Positions 7,389 through 15,042 of a stretch of DNA of 23,615 nt are shown in pieces. The notes beneath the pieces were generated by a model. The model was not told the origin of the DNA. It ran no database searches and saw only the letters and a list, made by a program, of their open reading frames with translations. Position 1 is the first letter of the stretch, and every line of letters begins with the position of its first letter. The position numbers and the translations under genes are program-made. The stretch lies in assembly GCA_045106735.1 (NCBI GenBank), contig JBGCEZ010000105.1, positions 1-23,615 of the forward strand, read 5' to 3'. Origin of the DNA: JBGCEZ01 sp045106735 (lineage in GTDB: Bacteria; Planctomycetota; Phycisphaerae; Phycisphaerales; SM1A02).

Positions 7389-8675
7389 TCAGTTCCCGCC
7401 GATCGCCGCCTCGATCTCGTCGATGGTGCGGGGGATTCCGCCCGTCAGGTTCTCATTGCCGCCCTCGGTGACCACGATGTCGTCTTCGATGCGGATGCCG
7501 ATGCCCTCGTCGGGCAGGTAGATGCCGGGCTCGACGGTGACGACCGCCCCGACCTCCAGCGGACCGCTGCCGCAGGTGTCGTGCGTCTCCAAGCCCAGGT
7601 GGTGGCCGATGCCGTGGATGAAGAAGTCGCCGTAGCCCGCGTCGTTGATGATTTTCCGCGAGGCCCGGTCCACGTCGGCCATCGTCGCCCCGGCCTTGAC
7701 CGCGGCGATGCCGGCATCGAGCGACTCAAGCACGATGCTGTAGAGCTCGCGCTGGCGCGGCGTGAACCGGCCGCCGGACGGAATCGTCCGCGTGACGTCC
7801 GCGCCGTAGCCGCCGTACTCGGCCCCCGAATCGATGCAGATCACTTCGTCGGCCTGGATCGTCCGATCATTGGCCCGGTAGTGCAGCACGGTGCTGTTGA
7901 TTTCGCTGCCGACGATGGTGCCGTAGGCGGGACCGCGCGAGCCATTCATCCGGTAGGTGTGCTCAAGGGCTTGCTGCAGCGCGAACTCGCTGATGCCGGG
8001 CCGCACGGTGTCGAGGGCGGCGGCGAAACCGCGGGCGGTGATCGCGCCCGCGTGGCGGATCATGGCCACTTCCGCGCCGTCCTTGACCGCCCGCATGGCC
8101 GGGATCAAGGACGAGCCGTCGACAATGTCCACGCCGGGGGTCCGCTCGGCCACGCGGCGGAACACGGCAAGGTCGGGCGAAACCGGCTGGTCGATGGTGG
8201 CCAGCGGGTGCACGCATACGAGGCGGCGCGTCCGGCCGCCGATTTCCGACAGCACACGTCCAAGCCGGTCGGTGCGATGGATCGTGCCGACGCCGTAGCG
8301 GTCTCGCAGCGCCTTGGTCACCGGCTCGCGCAGCCCGTCCCACTGTTCGAGCTCGGGATCCAGCGGCCGACGAAAGAGGATGGCCCGCCGCGACTCCACC
8401 GGATGGTTGGGATCCAGGAGGAGCATCGCGTTCGGTTCGTCGGTCACGCCGCAGAGGTACTCGAAGTGCGGATGGGGCCGCCAGTTGGCTTCCTCGTGTC
8501 CCGCCTTGCCGGCGAAGACCAGTCCGATGCCGCCGCCGAGCTGCTCGCCGAGGGCGCGCCGGCGTTCGGCGTACGCCATGGCCGGGACCGTGGGGCCGGA
8601 GACCGGAAATGCCTCGGCATCGGAAGCGGCCGGGTTCGAAGCGGTGGCGGACGAAGCGGGGGGCGTGGCGGGCAT
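7389..8675 (-). CDS. pepP: Aminopeptidase P family (Xaa-Pro aminopeptidase)
   Basis: A dinuclear-metal peptidase that removes an N-terminal residue preceding proline. The 428-residue protein has the aminopeptidase P N-terminal domain (about 34-170, with FAGKAGHEEANWRPHPHFEYLCGV) and the pita-bread catalytic domain. All five metal ligands can be placed: D282 (CIDSGAEYGGY), D293 (GADVTRT), H358 (GIGHHLGLETHD), E382 (VEPGIYLPDEG) and E397 (RIEDDIVV). The first ~30 residues are low-complexity Ala/Pro/Ser without a signal-peptide core, so it is probably cytoplasmic. AAGGA lies 9 nt before the ATG, one of the few recognisable ribosome sites here. It is monocistronic, convergent with the envelope operon. 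Confidence 0.93.
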   Translation of the reverse strand: MPATPPASSATASNPAASDAEAFPVSGPTVPAMAYAERRRALGEQLGGGIGLVFAGKAGHEEANWRPHPHFEYLCGVTDEPNAMLLLDPNHPVESRRAILFRRPLDPELEQWDGLREPVTKALRDRYGVGTIHRTDRLGRVLSEIGGRTRRLVCVHPLATIDQPVSPDLAVFRRVAERTPGVDIVDGSSLIPAMRAVKDGAEVAMIRHAGAITARGFAAALDTVRPGISEFALQQALEHTYRMNGSRGPAYGTIVGSEINSTVLHYRANDRTIQADEVICIDSGAEYGGYGADVTRTIPSGGRFTPRQRELYSIVLESLDAGIAAVKAGATMADVDRASRKIINDAGYGDFFIHGIGHHLGLETHDTCGSGPLEVGAVVTVEPGIYLPDEGIGIRIEDDIVVTEGGNENLTGGIPRTIDEIEAAIGGN

Positions 8676-8820
8676 CGGGCTCGTTCCTTGTGGTGGGCGG
8701 GGCCGGAATGGCGTGGCTGAACGGAGACGGCGGGGCGGAAACGGCGAAACGGACGGAGCTGAACGGGCGCGGCTGGCCGAGGGTGGAGTGCGGCGCGTCG
8801 AGAGGACGAACGGGGGCCGC

Positions 8821-8850
8821 CGTGCTGCGAGCTGCCGCGAGCTGCCGCGA
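8821..8850. repeat. 10-bp tandem repeat in a divergent promoter region
   Basis: Two exact copies of GCTGCCGCGA (8831-8850) follow a partial copy (8821-8830), with a degenerate one after them. The GAGCTGCCG core recurs in the AroDE linker repeat at 11092-11130. Three copies are few, so chance cannot be excluded. Confidence 0.55.
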
Positions 8851-8992
8851 GCCGCCGAGCCCCCTCCGGGCCAGCGTGGTCCGAACGGGTGCGTTGGTCA
8901 TTGCCGCCGGCCCAGGCTTCGATTCTATGCGTGAATCGACCCCGGCCGAGAACGACTTCCCGGGGCCGGCCAGCCGCCGCATGTCCCGCGGG

Positions 8993-8998
8993 TACGAT
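8993..8998 (+). promoter_or_regulatory. TAnnnT hexamer 6 nt before the ATG at 9005 (probable leaderless -10 box)
   Basis: TACGAT is separated from the ATG at 9005 by exactly 6 nt and no Shine-Dalgarno is present. This fits a leaderless promoter and supports 9005 as the start over the upstream in-frame codons. Confidence 0.5.
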
Positions 8999-9004
8999 GC
9001 GGCG

Positions 9005-9979
9005 ATGAGCAACGAACCCGTTGACGCGGCCTACGCCCGGCTCCGCGACCACACCAACGCCGACATCCGATTCGATGAACATCTCCGATCGGTCCAGTAC
9101 GTCATCGATCCCGAGGACGGGGCCCTGATCGTCCCGGTCATGGTGGCGATGCTGCAGACCATGGACACCGTGATGTTCGTCCCGCAGTGCTCCCTGGACG
9201 CCCTGGAATTGGGCGTCACGCTGGTCGAGCTGGATGAGAATGGCCCTGGCGGGGCTGCCTGCGATCGTTGGCGCATCCACCACGGTGAGCCGCCGGACGT
9301 TCGCTGGGCCCGCGTGCTGCTGGATGCCGGCCGGTACGCCGAGCACGTCATCGACGGGGAAGCCTTGATGCGGCCCAATCCGCTCGCCGCGGCCGAGCCA
9401 GCCCTGTGCCGGCAGGTGAATGGCGGCCGGCTGGACGATCTCCGGACCGCCTGCGAGCGCATGACCGGCGTGCACATCCCCGAGCCCCGCCTCGTTGCCG
9501 TCGACCCGCGCGGTCTCGACATCCGCGCCCGGTTCGGCGTGCTTCGGGTCCCGCTTCCCGGCGGGCTGGTGGCCGATGACCCGGCCTCGGCCGAGGCGGC
9601 GATCGAACGGGTCCTGGGCGGGGAAGTCCCCGACCGGCGATCCGATGCCGGCGGATACGGCCCGGGACCCGATGACGGTGATGAAGCGGGCGATGGAGCC
9701 GACGGCGAGGCCGATGATCCGCGGGAATTCGGTGGCCTGGGCATCGACCCGGCGTGGATCGGGCTTGGCGGGGCGGCCGGAGCGAGCGGACCGGGTGGTC
9801 CTGGCGCCGAATCGCCCGACGAATCGCCGGGCGATGCCGACGGCGACGGATCTGGTGACGGGTCCGACGACGGGTCCGAACACGACCGGCGCGGCGGGCC
9901 TGGCGACCGGCCTGGCGACGGGCCGGGCGACCGGCCGGGCGATGCCCCGGGAGCGTCCGACGAGACGACCCGCGGGTGA
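9005..9979 (+). CDS. DUF2470-like protein with Gly/Asp-rich tail
   Basis: A 324-residue protein. The conserved part (about 1-200) contains VMVAMLQTMDTVMFVPQ, a polar middle, and a block reading LCRQVNGGRLDDLRTACERM...LVAVDPRGLDIRARFGVLRVPLP that resembles the C-terminal DUF2470 domain of haem-utilisation and flavin split-barrel proteins. This assignment rests on pattern likeness only, and no catalytic residues can be named. From about residue 215 the protein turns into an acidic Gly/Asp/Pro tail with PGDR/PGDG repeats, probably disordered. The ATG at 9005 is chosen for the TACGAT hexamer 6 nt upstream. Its stop overlaps the aroDE GTG by 4 bp (GTGA), so the two are co-translated. Confidence 0.7.
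   Translation: MSNEPVDAAYARLRDHTNADIRFDEHLRSVQYVIDPEDGALIVPVMVAMLQTMDTVMFVPQCSLDALELGVTLVELDENGPGGAACDRWRIHHGEPPDVRWARVLLDAGRYAEHVIDGEALMRPNPLAAAEPALCRQVNGGRLDDLRTACERMTGVHIPEPRLVAVDPRGLDIRARFGVLRVPLPGGLVADDPASAEAAIERVLGGEVPDRRSDAGGYGPGPDDGDEAGDGADGEADDPREFGGLGIDPAWIGLGGAAGASGPGGPGAESPDESPGDADGDGSGDGSDDGSEHDRRGGPGDRPGDGPGDRPGDAPGASDETTRG
9897..9944 (+). repeat. 12-bp tandem repeat encoding a Pro-Gly-Asp-X tail
   Basis: Four copies of GGCCTGGCGACC-type units in register encode PGDR PGDG PGDR PGDA. A shorter 9-bp-like repeat precedes it. It lies about 30 nt before the aroDE start codon. Confidence 0.8.
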
Positions 9980-11718
9980 GCCGGCTCTGTGTACCCATTC
10001 TGGTCGAGGACGCCGAAGACGCTTCACGCGCACTCGAGAATGCCGCGGTCGCGGCCGAACTCGGGGCCACGCTCGTGGAATGGCGGGTTGATCCGCTGGC
10101 CGGCGATCCCCACGGCGCGGCGGCGGCCAGTCGCTTGCTCACCGAGTCGCCCATGCCGGCGATATTGACCTGCCGCGACCCGGAAGAAGGCGGCGCGTTC
10201 GAGACCGACGACGACGAACGGGCTGCGCTGTTGCGGGCCATCGCCGAACGCGAGCCGCGCCCGCGGTACGTGGACGTCGAGCTCGCGGCCTGGGAACGCT
10301 CGCCGGCCCTGCGTGAGGCGGCCAGCGAACTGCTGGGCCCCGACACATCCCTGATCCTGTCGACCCACGATTTCTTCGGCCGGCCCCGCGACCTTTGGCA
10401 ACGCCTGGAACGCATGGCTTCGATCGATGCGTGCGACATCATCAAGGTCGCATGGTTCGCCCGCAGCCTCCGCGACATTCTGGAGGTGGCCGACGTCATC
10501 GCCGCCCGGCTCAAGCCGACCATCGCCCTGGCCATGGGGCCCTACGGCAGTCCGTCTCGCGTGCTCGCCGGAAAACTCGGCGGACTGTTGACGTTCGCCA
10601 GTTTGGGCGACGGGACGGCCACCGCGCCCGGGCAGCCCACGCTCGCGGTGATGAAGCATGTGTTCCGCTTTCCCGAGATCAGCCGGACCACCGCGACCTA
10701 CGGCATTGCCGGGGATCCCGTCGAGCACTCACATGGCCCCATCGTGCACAACGCCGGGTTTCGCGCGATCGGCCACGACGGCGTCTACTTGCCGATGCCG
10801 ATCCCGGCCGGCTGGGAGTCGTTCTTGGCCACGGTCGGTTCGTGGCTCGACGACGAACGGCTCGGGCTCCGCGGTCTGAGTGTGACATTGCCACACAAGA
10901 CGAATCTGTTGCGGTTCGTGCGCGACGCCGGCGGCGATGTTTCGCCGCTCGCAGCGTTGGTCGGAGCGGCGAATACGCTGTCCGTCCAGGGCGACGGGGC
11001 AACCCGAATCCTGCTGGCCGACAACACCGATGCCCCGGCCATCGTGGCCGCGATCGCCGAAGCAATTGCTGGGCCGGCGGCCGAACGCTCGGGAGCTGCC
11101 GGTGCCGGAGCTGCCGCCGGAGCTGCCGGAGCCCGAGCCGACGGCGCCGCCGCGGAGACCTTGAGCTTCGCCGGCCCCGCCGCCAATCCGGGCGTGCTGC
11201 TCGGCCGCCACGCCGTCATTCTGGGTGCGGGCGGAGCCGCCCGCGCCGCCGCAGCCGGGCTCGCGTACGCCGGGATGCCGGTGACGGTGCTCGCCCGTCG
11301 GCCGGACGCGGCCGCCGAAATCGCCGCGGATCTGCACGGAAAGCCGGATGCCAGCGACGCGCCGATGCACGTCATCGCCGGGCGACTGGATGCGGCGGGC
11401 GCTGAGGCTGCCATCGGCGCCGGCCCGTCGGTCATCGTCAACGCGACGCCGGTCGGCATGGCCACCGGCGACGCTCCGGATGGCGATCCGCTCCCGGCAT
11501 CGGTCGAACTTGGATCGGATCACATCGTCTTCGACACGGTGTACGTCCCGCGCGAGACACCGCTCATTCGCCGGGCCCGCGCCGCCGGAGCCGGCGTCAT
11601 CACCGGAGACGTGTTGTTCGTTGGCCAGGCCGATCGACAATTCCAGCAGTGGACCGGTCAGCCGTTGCCGCCAGAAGCCATCGCCGCCGTACCGATGGAG
11701 CGTCGGCCGGCCGAATGA
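9976..11718 (+). CDS. aroDE: Fused 3-dehydroquinate dehydratase (type I) / shikimate dehydrogenase
   Basis: A single 580-residue protein for two successive shikimate-pathway steps. Residues 1-~230 are a type I dehydroquinase: VEWRVD (34-39), H131 in STHDFF and the Schiff-base lysine K157 in DIIKVAW. Residues ~238-580 are shikimate dehydrogenase: YGIAGDPVEHSHGPIVHN (242-259), SVTLPHK with catalytic K308, ADNTD (348-352), the NADP loop GAGGAARA (417-424) and NATPVGM (489-495). The shikimate-binding S-x-S motif reads S252-H-G254, so the second serine is glycine. A low-complexity Ala/Gly insert (about 365-405) separates the substrate domain from the Rossmann domain. The fusion is well known in plants and also occurs in planctomycetes and chlamydiae. 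GTG at 9976 overlaps the upstream stop. Confidence 0.93.
   Translation: MSRLCVPILVEDAEDASRALENAAVAAELGATLVEWRVDPLAGDPHGAAAASRLLTESPMPAILTCRDPEEGGAFETDDDERAALLRAIAEREPRPRYVDVELAAWERSPALREAASELLGPDTSLILSTHDFFGRPRDLWQRLERMASIDACDIIKVAWFARSLRDILEVADVIAARLKPTIALAMGPYGSPSRVLAGKLGGLLTFASLGDGTATAPGQPTLAVMKHVFRFPEISRTTATYGIAGDPVEHSHGPIVHNAGFRAIGHDGVYLPMPIPAGWESFLATVGSWLDDERLGLRGLSVTLPHKTNLLRFVRDAGGDVSPLAALVGAANTLSVQGDGATRILLADNTDAPAIVAAIAEAIAGPAAERSGAAGAGAAAGAAGARADGAAAETLSFAGPAANPGVLLGRHAVILGAGGAARAAAAGLAYAGMPVTVLARRPDAAAEIAADLHGKPDASDAPMHVIAGRLDAAGAEAAIGAGPSVIVNATPVGMATGDAPDGDPLPASVELGSDHIVFDTVYVPRETPLIRRARAAGAGVITGDVLFVGQADRQFQQWTGQPLPPEAIAAVPMERRPAE
11092..11130 (+). repeat. 12-bp-type repeat inside the AroDE linker
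   Basis: Three GGAGCTGCC cores occur, at 11092, 11107 and 11119 (spacings 15 and 12 nt). They encode a Gly-Ala-Ala insert between the two subdomains of the shikimate dehydrogenase half. Confidence 0.65.
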
Positions 11719-11759
11719 TGGCTGCAGGCAGCACGACCAGACGTCCGGGTGGCCGGGCC

Positions 11760-11855
11760 ACTGGCTGTGCGGTTGGCGGCGTTGTCGGCTGCTTTGCTGG
11801 CTGCGTTGCTGGCTGCCTTGCGGGCTGCACCATTGGCAGTGTTGTTGGTTGTTTC
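11760..11855. repeat. Eight-copy 12-bp tandem repeat at a convergent junction, with a Gly/Cys-rich frame
   Basis: Eight contiguous degenerate 12-bp units (for example GCTGGCTGCGTT, GCTGGCTGCCTT) fill most of the 195 bp between the stops of aroDE and the minus-strand dockerin gene. A small GTGGC/GCCAC hairpin lies at 11749-11761. Read rightward from an ATGATG that overlaps the aroDE stop (11715), the repeat encodes a glycine-zipper-like pattern with Gly-Cys pairs every four residues. That frame runs to 12119 and antiparallel into the dockerin gene, where it becomes Arg-rich shadow sequence, so it is not called as a gene. Both other rightward frames are hydrophobic too, which favours a DNA-level repeat. 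Confidence 0.75.
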
Positions 11856-11913
11856 GCCAGCGACCTCGCCATCGCCTCATTGGCCGTGCATGTGGCCGCC
11901 TCGCTCGATCGCC

Positions 11914-13362
11914 TCAGAGACATGTACCCCAGTTCGCGATCACTTCCAAGAGATCGGAGAAGCCGACGCTGCCGTCGCCGTCGAGGTCGGCCGGGCACCG
12001 TTCACCCGTCGGGCATGGGCCATTGCTGGCCAGCACGATCGTCAAGTCGGCGAAGTTCACCGCCCCGTCCTGATTCACGTCACCGGGGCAGGGGAGCTTC
12101 TTGCCGACGTCGACCATGAAGAGGCCGTCGCCCATCTGGTAGCTCATGTGGAAAACGATCTGGCCGACGTCGTTGATGTACAGATCCTCGAAGCCGAGAT
12201 CGCTCACGATCGGGCCGCCGTCGACACCGGGGGCGTTGATGCCATCGGTGATCACCAGGCACCCGTTCAGGAAGATGCCTTCGTCGACGAGTGAGGGAAG
12301 TCCGGCCGGCGCCGACAAGTCGGCGAGGTACACCACGTGACCCGCGCTGTTGAAGTCGATCCCGTTGAAGTTGCCGAGCACGGCGCCCGAGAACTCGTCC
12401 ACGGGATCGCCTTGCTGAGCGATGAATCCATCGCCGGTCATGATGATCGCGTCGTTCGACGGGAACACCGTGTCAAGGTTGCCACGCATGCCCCAGGTGC
12501 CGTCCTCGGCCAGGGCAAACTGCAGGAACAACTCGAGTTGGAACGTGCCTTGCGGCGTGGTAATCAGCGCACCTTCTTGGAGTGGGATGTCTTCCAGCAC
12601 CGCCTCGCCGCGGACGCGCCGGCGCAGCATCACCATGTCGATGCCCAGCGGGAGCGAGGTGTTGGCTTCGACCAACAGGTCGCCGGCGCCGTTCCACTGC
12701 AGTTCGTCGAAGTTGCCGTCGAAGTTCGCGGCTCGGCCGGGCACGGGATCACCTTCGCGGTAGATCACCTCGCCGCCAAGCACAATCACCGAGTCGTCAT
12801 CGGTATCTCCGTCGAGATCCGCGAGGTAGCCCACGCGGCCATCGTCGGTGATGCCGGCGAAGCCAAGTTCTTGAATCGTGCGGCCGGCGATGCCGGGTAC
12901 CGGGCCGCCGGTCCGGGCGATGATCGTCGTGTTGTGGAAGACCGCGCGGTTCGTGCCGGCGGGAACATCCAGGAGCGTGGCGATGAATGCCGCATCGCCG
13001 GAAGCGTTGATCTGGTGTCCGGTCTCGAAGAACTCGAAGTTCCCGAAGCGGGCCGGCGTGGCGAGGCCCGGGATCAAATCTCCCTCGCGAGCGATGAGCA
13101 CATCATCGACATAGACGACGTCGGCCGTCCCGGTCGGGCCGGTCAGGTTGCCGGCGAACATGACGTGCCCGGACTCCCCGATGTTCGGGCGATCGATCGT
13201 TTGCAACAATTCGTTCGTGCCGGCCGCGGGCTGGCCTTCGAGGTAGAGCGGGACCACTTCGTACGGGCCGCATTCTTGTGCGGCGGCAGACGCGCCGCCG
13301 AAAAAAGTGGCCAGCCCCACTGCTCCAAGAGTCCATCGTCCGCCGGTGCGATGATTCGCCAT
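11914..13362 (-). CDS. Secreted propeller-like protein with C-terminal GC-type dockerin (DUF7453-like)
   Basis: A 482-residue exported protein. The ATG at 13362 gives a clear signal peptide (RRW core context, then LGAVGLATFFGGASAAAQE, cleavage near AAA-QE), with GGAG upstream. The body contains seven recurrences of an (A/R)-x-G-D-P-V-P-G-like turn (LYLEGQPAAG, LIAREGDLIPG, IIARTGGPVPG, VIYREGDPVPG, then weaker ones), spaced about 60-70 residues and each preceded by a G-x-V-x-F/Y-x-A-x-L strand. This suggests a beta-propeller. The last ~60 residues hold DVNQDG and DLDGDG calcium loops joined by GPCPTGERCPAD, the planctomycete GC-type dockerin thought to act as an anchoring or sorting tail. It is downstream of hslU but 103 nt away. 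Function unknown. Confidence 0.85.
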   Translation of the reverse strand: MANHRTGGRWTLGAVGLATFFGGASAAAQECGPYEVVPLYLEGQPAAGTNELLQTIDRPNIGESGHVMFAGNLTGPTGTADVVYVDDVLIAREGDLIPGLATPARFGNFEFFETGHQINASGDAAFIATLLDVPAGTNRAVFHNTTIIARTGGPVPGIAGRTIQELGFAGITDDGRVGYLADLDGDTDDDSVIVLGGEVIYREGDPVPGRAANFDGNFDELQWNGAGDLLVEANTSLPLGIDMVMLRRRVRGEAVLEDIPLQEGALITTPQGTFQLELFLQFALAEDGTWGMRGNLDTVFPSNDAIIMTGDGFIAQQGDPVDEFSGAVLGNFNGIDFNSAGHVVYLADLSAPAGLPSLVDEGIFLNGCLVITDGINAPGVDGGPIVSDLGFEDLYINDVGQIVFHMSYQMGDGLFMVDVGKKLPCPGDVNQDGAVNFADLTIVLASNGPCPTGERCPADLDGDGSVGFSDLLEVIANWGTCL

Positions 13363-13465
13363 GTCGTTCGTCTCCGCCCACAAGTCTGGTGAACACGATA
13401 CCACGCAGTTGCCTCTGGCCGATCGTCGAACCATCCGCTTTGTGCGAAGCGTCCGCCGAGCCGGC

Positions 13466-14941
13466 CTAAAGCACGAAACGCGAGAGGTCTTCGTCGGCCA
13501 TCACCGCGGCCAGCCGGTCGCGGACCATCGCTTCGTCGATGGTGACGCGGCGCTCGCCTCCCGCGACGCGGTCCGGGGCGTCGAACGCGAGGTCCTCGCA
13601 CACTTGCTCCATGATCGTCATCAGCCGCCGCGCCCCAATATTCTCCATGCGGCTGTTGGCTTCCGCTGCGAGATCGGCCAGCGCGTCGAGGGCGTCATCG
13701 GTGAACACGATTTCGAGGCCTTCCGCCCCGAGCAAGGCGCACTGCTGGCGGACCAGCGATGCATCGGGTTCGACGAGGATGCGCCGAAAGTCGTCGCGGC
13801 CGAGGGCCTCGAGTTCCACGCGGATCGGAAACCGGCCTTGCAACTCGGGCATCAGATCGCTCGGGCTGGCCACATGAAATGCTCCGGCGGCCACGAAGAG
13901 GATCTGGTCGGTGTGGACGACGCCATGCCGCGTATTGACCGCGCTGCCTTCCACGATCGGGAGCAGGTCGCGTTGCACGCCTTCCCGGGAGACTTCGGCC
14001 GAGCGTCCGTCTTTCGTCGCAATCTTGTCGAGTTCGTCCAAGAACACGATGCCTGTTTGCTCTGTCCGTTCAATGGCTTGCTCGGTGACTTTCTCATTGT
14101 CCACCAGTCGGGCGGTTTCTTGTTCGAGCAGGATGTCGCGCGCGCGGGCGACGGTCATGCGGCGCCGGCGTTCACGTTTGGGCATGAGATTCTCGAACAT
14201 CTGCGACATGCCGGGATCGAACTGCTCCGGACCCATCATCCCCATGAGCCCGCCGGCCGGCTTCTCTTCGATCGAGATTTCGATCTCTCGGTCGTCGAAG
14301 AAGCCTTCGCGCAGCCGGGTCCGCAAGCGTTCGCGGATGCGAGCGCGAGCGCTCTCGCCAGGGTCGGGGGTGGAACTGGCCGTGGCGCCGGCGGTCGACT
14401 GGCTCGTCTCGCCTGCCGCGCCCGCTCCGTTGGTCGGGTCGGCGTTCAGGCCGTCGGCCGGCTCGTTGGCCGGCCCGCCGGTTGGCCCGCCGATTGGCCG
14501 GCTCGGTGGCGTCGGAGTCGTCGCTTGTTCCCCGAGCAAGAGGTCAACGAGTCGATCCTCGGTGGCGGCGGCCGCCTGTTCCTGCACCGTAGCCGCGTGG
14601 TCGGCCCGGACCATCTTGATCGCAAGTTCCAGCAGGTCGCGGATCATGGACTCGACGTCGCGGCCGTGGTACCCGACTTCGGTGTACTTGGTCGCCTCGA
14701 CTTTGATGAAGGGCGCGCCAACGAGTCCGGCCAGGCGCCGGGCGATCTCGGTCTTGCCGACGCCGGTTGGCCCGATCATCACAATGTTGCGGGGCGGAAC
14801 CTCGCGGGCCAGTTCCGGCTCGAGTTGCTGGCGACGCCATCGATTGCGAACGGCAACGGCAACCGAGCGTTTGGCCGCTTGCTGGCCGATGATGTGCCGG
14901 TCGAGGGCAGCGACAATGTCTCGCGGAGTCAGGTCGATCAT
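13466..14941 (-). CDS. hslU: HslU, ATPase subunit of the HslUV protease
   Basis: An AAA+ unfoldase that feeds proteins to the HslV peptidase. The 491-residue protein shows TPRDIVAALDRHIIGQQAAK, Walker A GPTGVGKT (57-64), the pore segment YTEVGYHGRDVE, Walker B FLDELDKI (300-307), and the arginine-rich sensor parts toward the end. The C-terminus EDLSRFVL closely matches the family tail that inserts between HslV subunits. It is about 50 residues longer than E. coli HslU because of a low-complexity insert (about 141-195) in the intermediate domain. The pore motif reads GYHG where GYVG is usual. TACCAT lies 6 nt before the ATG. hslV is not adjacent, which is unusual because hslV commonly precedes hslU; it must lie elsewhere. 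Confidence 0.95.
   Translation of the reverse strand: MIDLTPRDIVAALDRHIIGQQAAKRSVAVAVRNRWRRQQLEPELAREVPPRNIVMIGPTGVGKTEIARRLAGLVGAPFIKVEATKYTEVGYHGRDVESMIRDLLELAIKMVRADHAATVQEQAAAATEDRLVDLLLGEQATTPTPPSRPIGGPTGGPANEPADGLNADPTNGAGAAGETSQSTAGATASSTPDPGESARARIRERLRTRLREGFFDDREIEISIEEKPAGGLMGMMGPEQFDPGMSQMFENLMPKRERRRRMTVARARDILLEQETARLVDNEKVTEQAIERTEQTGIVFLDELDKIATKDGRSAEVSREGVQRDLLPIVEGSAVNTRHGVVHTDQILFVAAGAFHVASPSDLMPELQGRFPIRVELEALGRDDFRRILVEPDASLVRQQCALLGAEGLEIVFTDDALDALADLAAEANSRMENIGARRLMTIMEQVCEDLAFDAPDRVAGGERRVTIDEAMVRDRLAAVMADEDLSRFVL
14429..14500 (-). repeat. 12-bp repeat encoding the HslU I-domain insert
   Basis: Six degenerate 12-bp units encode RPIG GPTG GPAN EPAD GLNA DPTN, a four-residue periodic Pro/Gly/Asn linker within HslU. 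It is part of the ~55-residue insert that E. coli HslU lacks. Confidence 0.7.
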
Positions 14942-14947
14942 GCCGCG

Positions 14948-14953
14948 ATGGTA
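14948..14953 (-). promoter_or_regulatory. TAnnnT hexamer 6 nt before the hslU ATG
   Basis: On the minus strand TACCAT is followed by exactly 6 nt and then the hslU ATG. Together with the next bases it closely resembles the aroC start region (TAGCAT, 6 nt, ATG). No Shine-Dalgarno is present, consistent with leaderless transcription. Confidence 0.5.
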
Positions 14954-15000
14954 GGGCGGCCGGGCGAACGGGTTCAGCGTCGAGCGGCCAAACTGCCGGA

Positions 15001-15042
15001 TCGGCCTGCGTCGATCGGCCTGCATCGTTCGGCCTGCCGCGT
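15001..15042. repeat. 14-bp tandem repeat between the response regulator stop and hslU
   Basis: Three contiguous copies of a 14-bp unit (TCGGCCTGCGTCGA type) end exactly at the response regulator stop codon. A degenerate fourth copy extends into the last codons of that gene. It fills much of the 101-bp gap before hslU. Confidence 0.7.

Larger units (their letters stand above)
8676..9004. other. Divergent intergenic region between pepP and the DUF2470-like gene
   Basis: The 329 bp hold no supported gene. A frame from 8609 runs through it into the gene at 9005, but its upstream part is Arg/Gly shadow sequence. Visible content is the pepP ribosome site (8685-8689 on the minus strand), a 10-bp tandem repeat at 8821-8850, and the hexamer TACGAT at 8993-8998. 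Confidence 0.6.

Noticed and set aside
8609..9004. Upstream extension of the gene at 9005
   Set aside because: It runs antisense into pepP and through a repeat; the TACGAT box and the change in composition favour 9005.
11856..12119. Continuation of the Gly/Cys frame as a real gene
   Set aside because: After the repeat it turns Arg/Ser-rich and lies opposite the conserved dockerin module.
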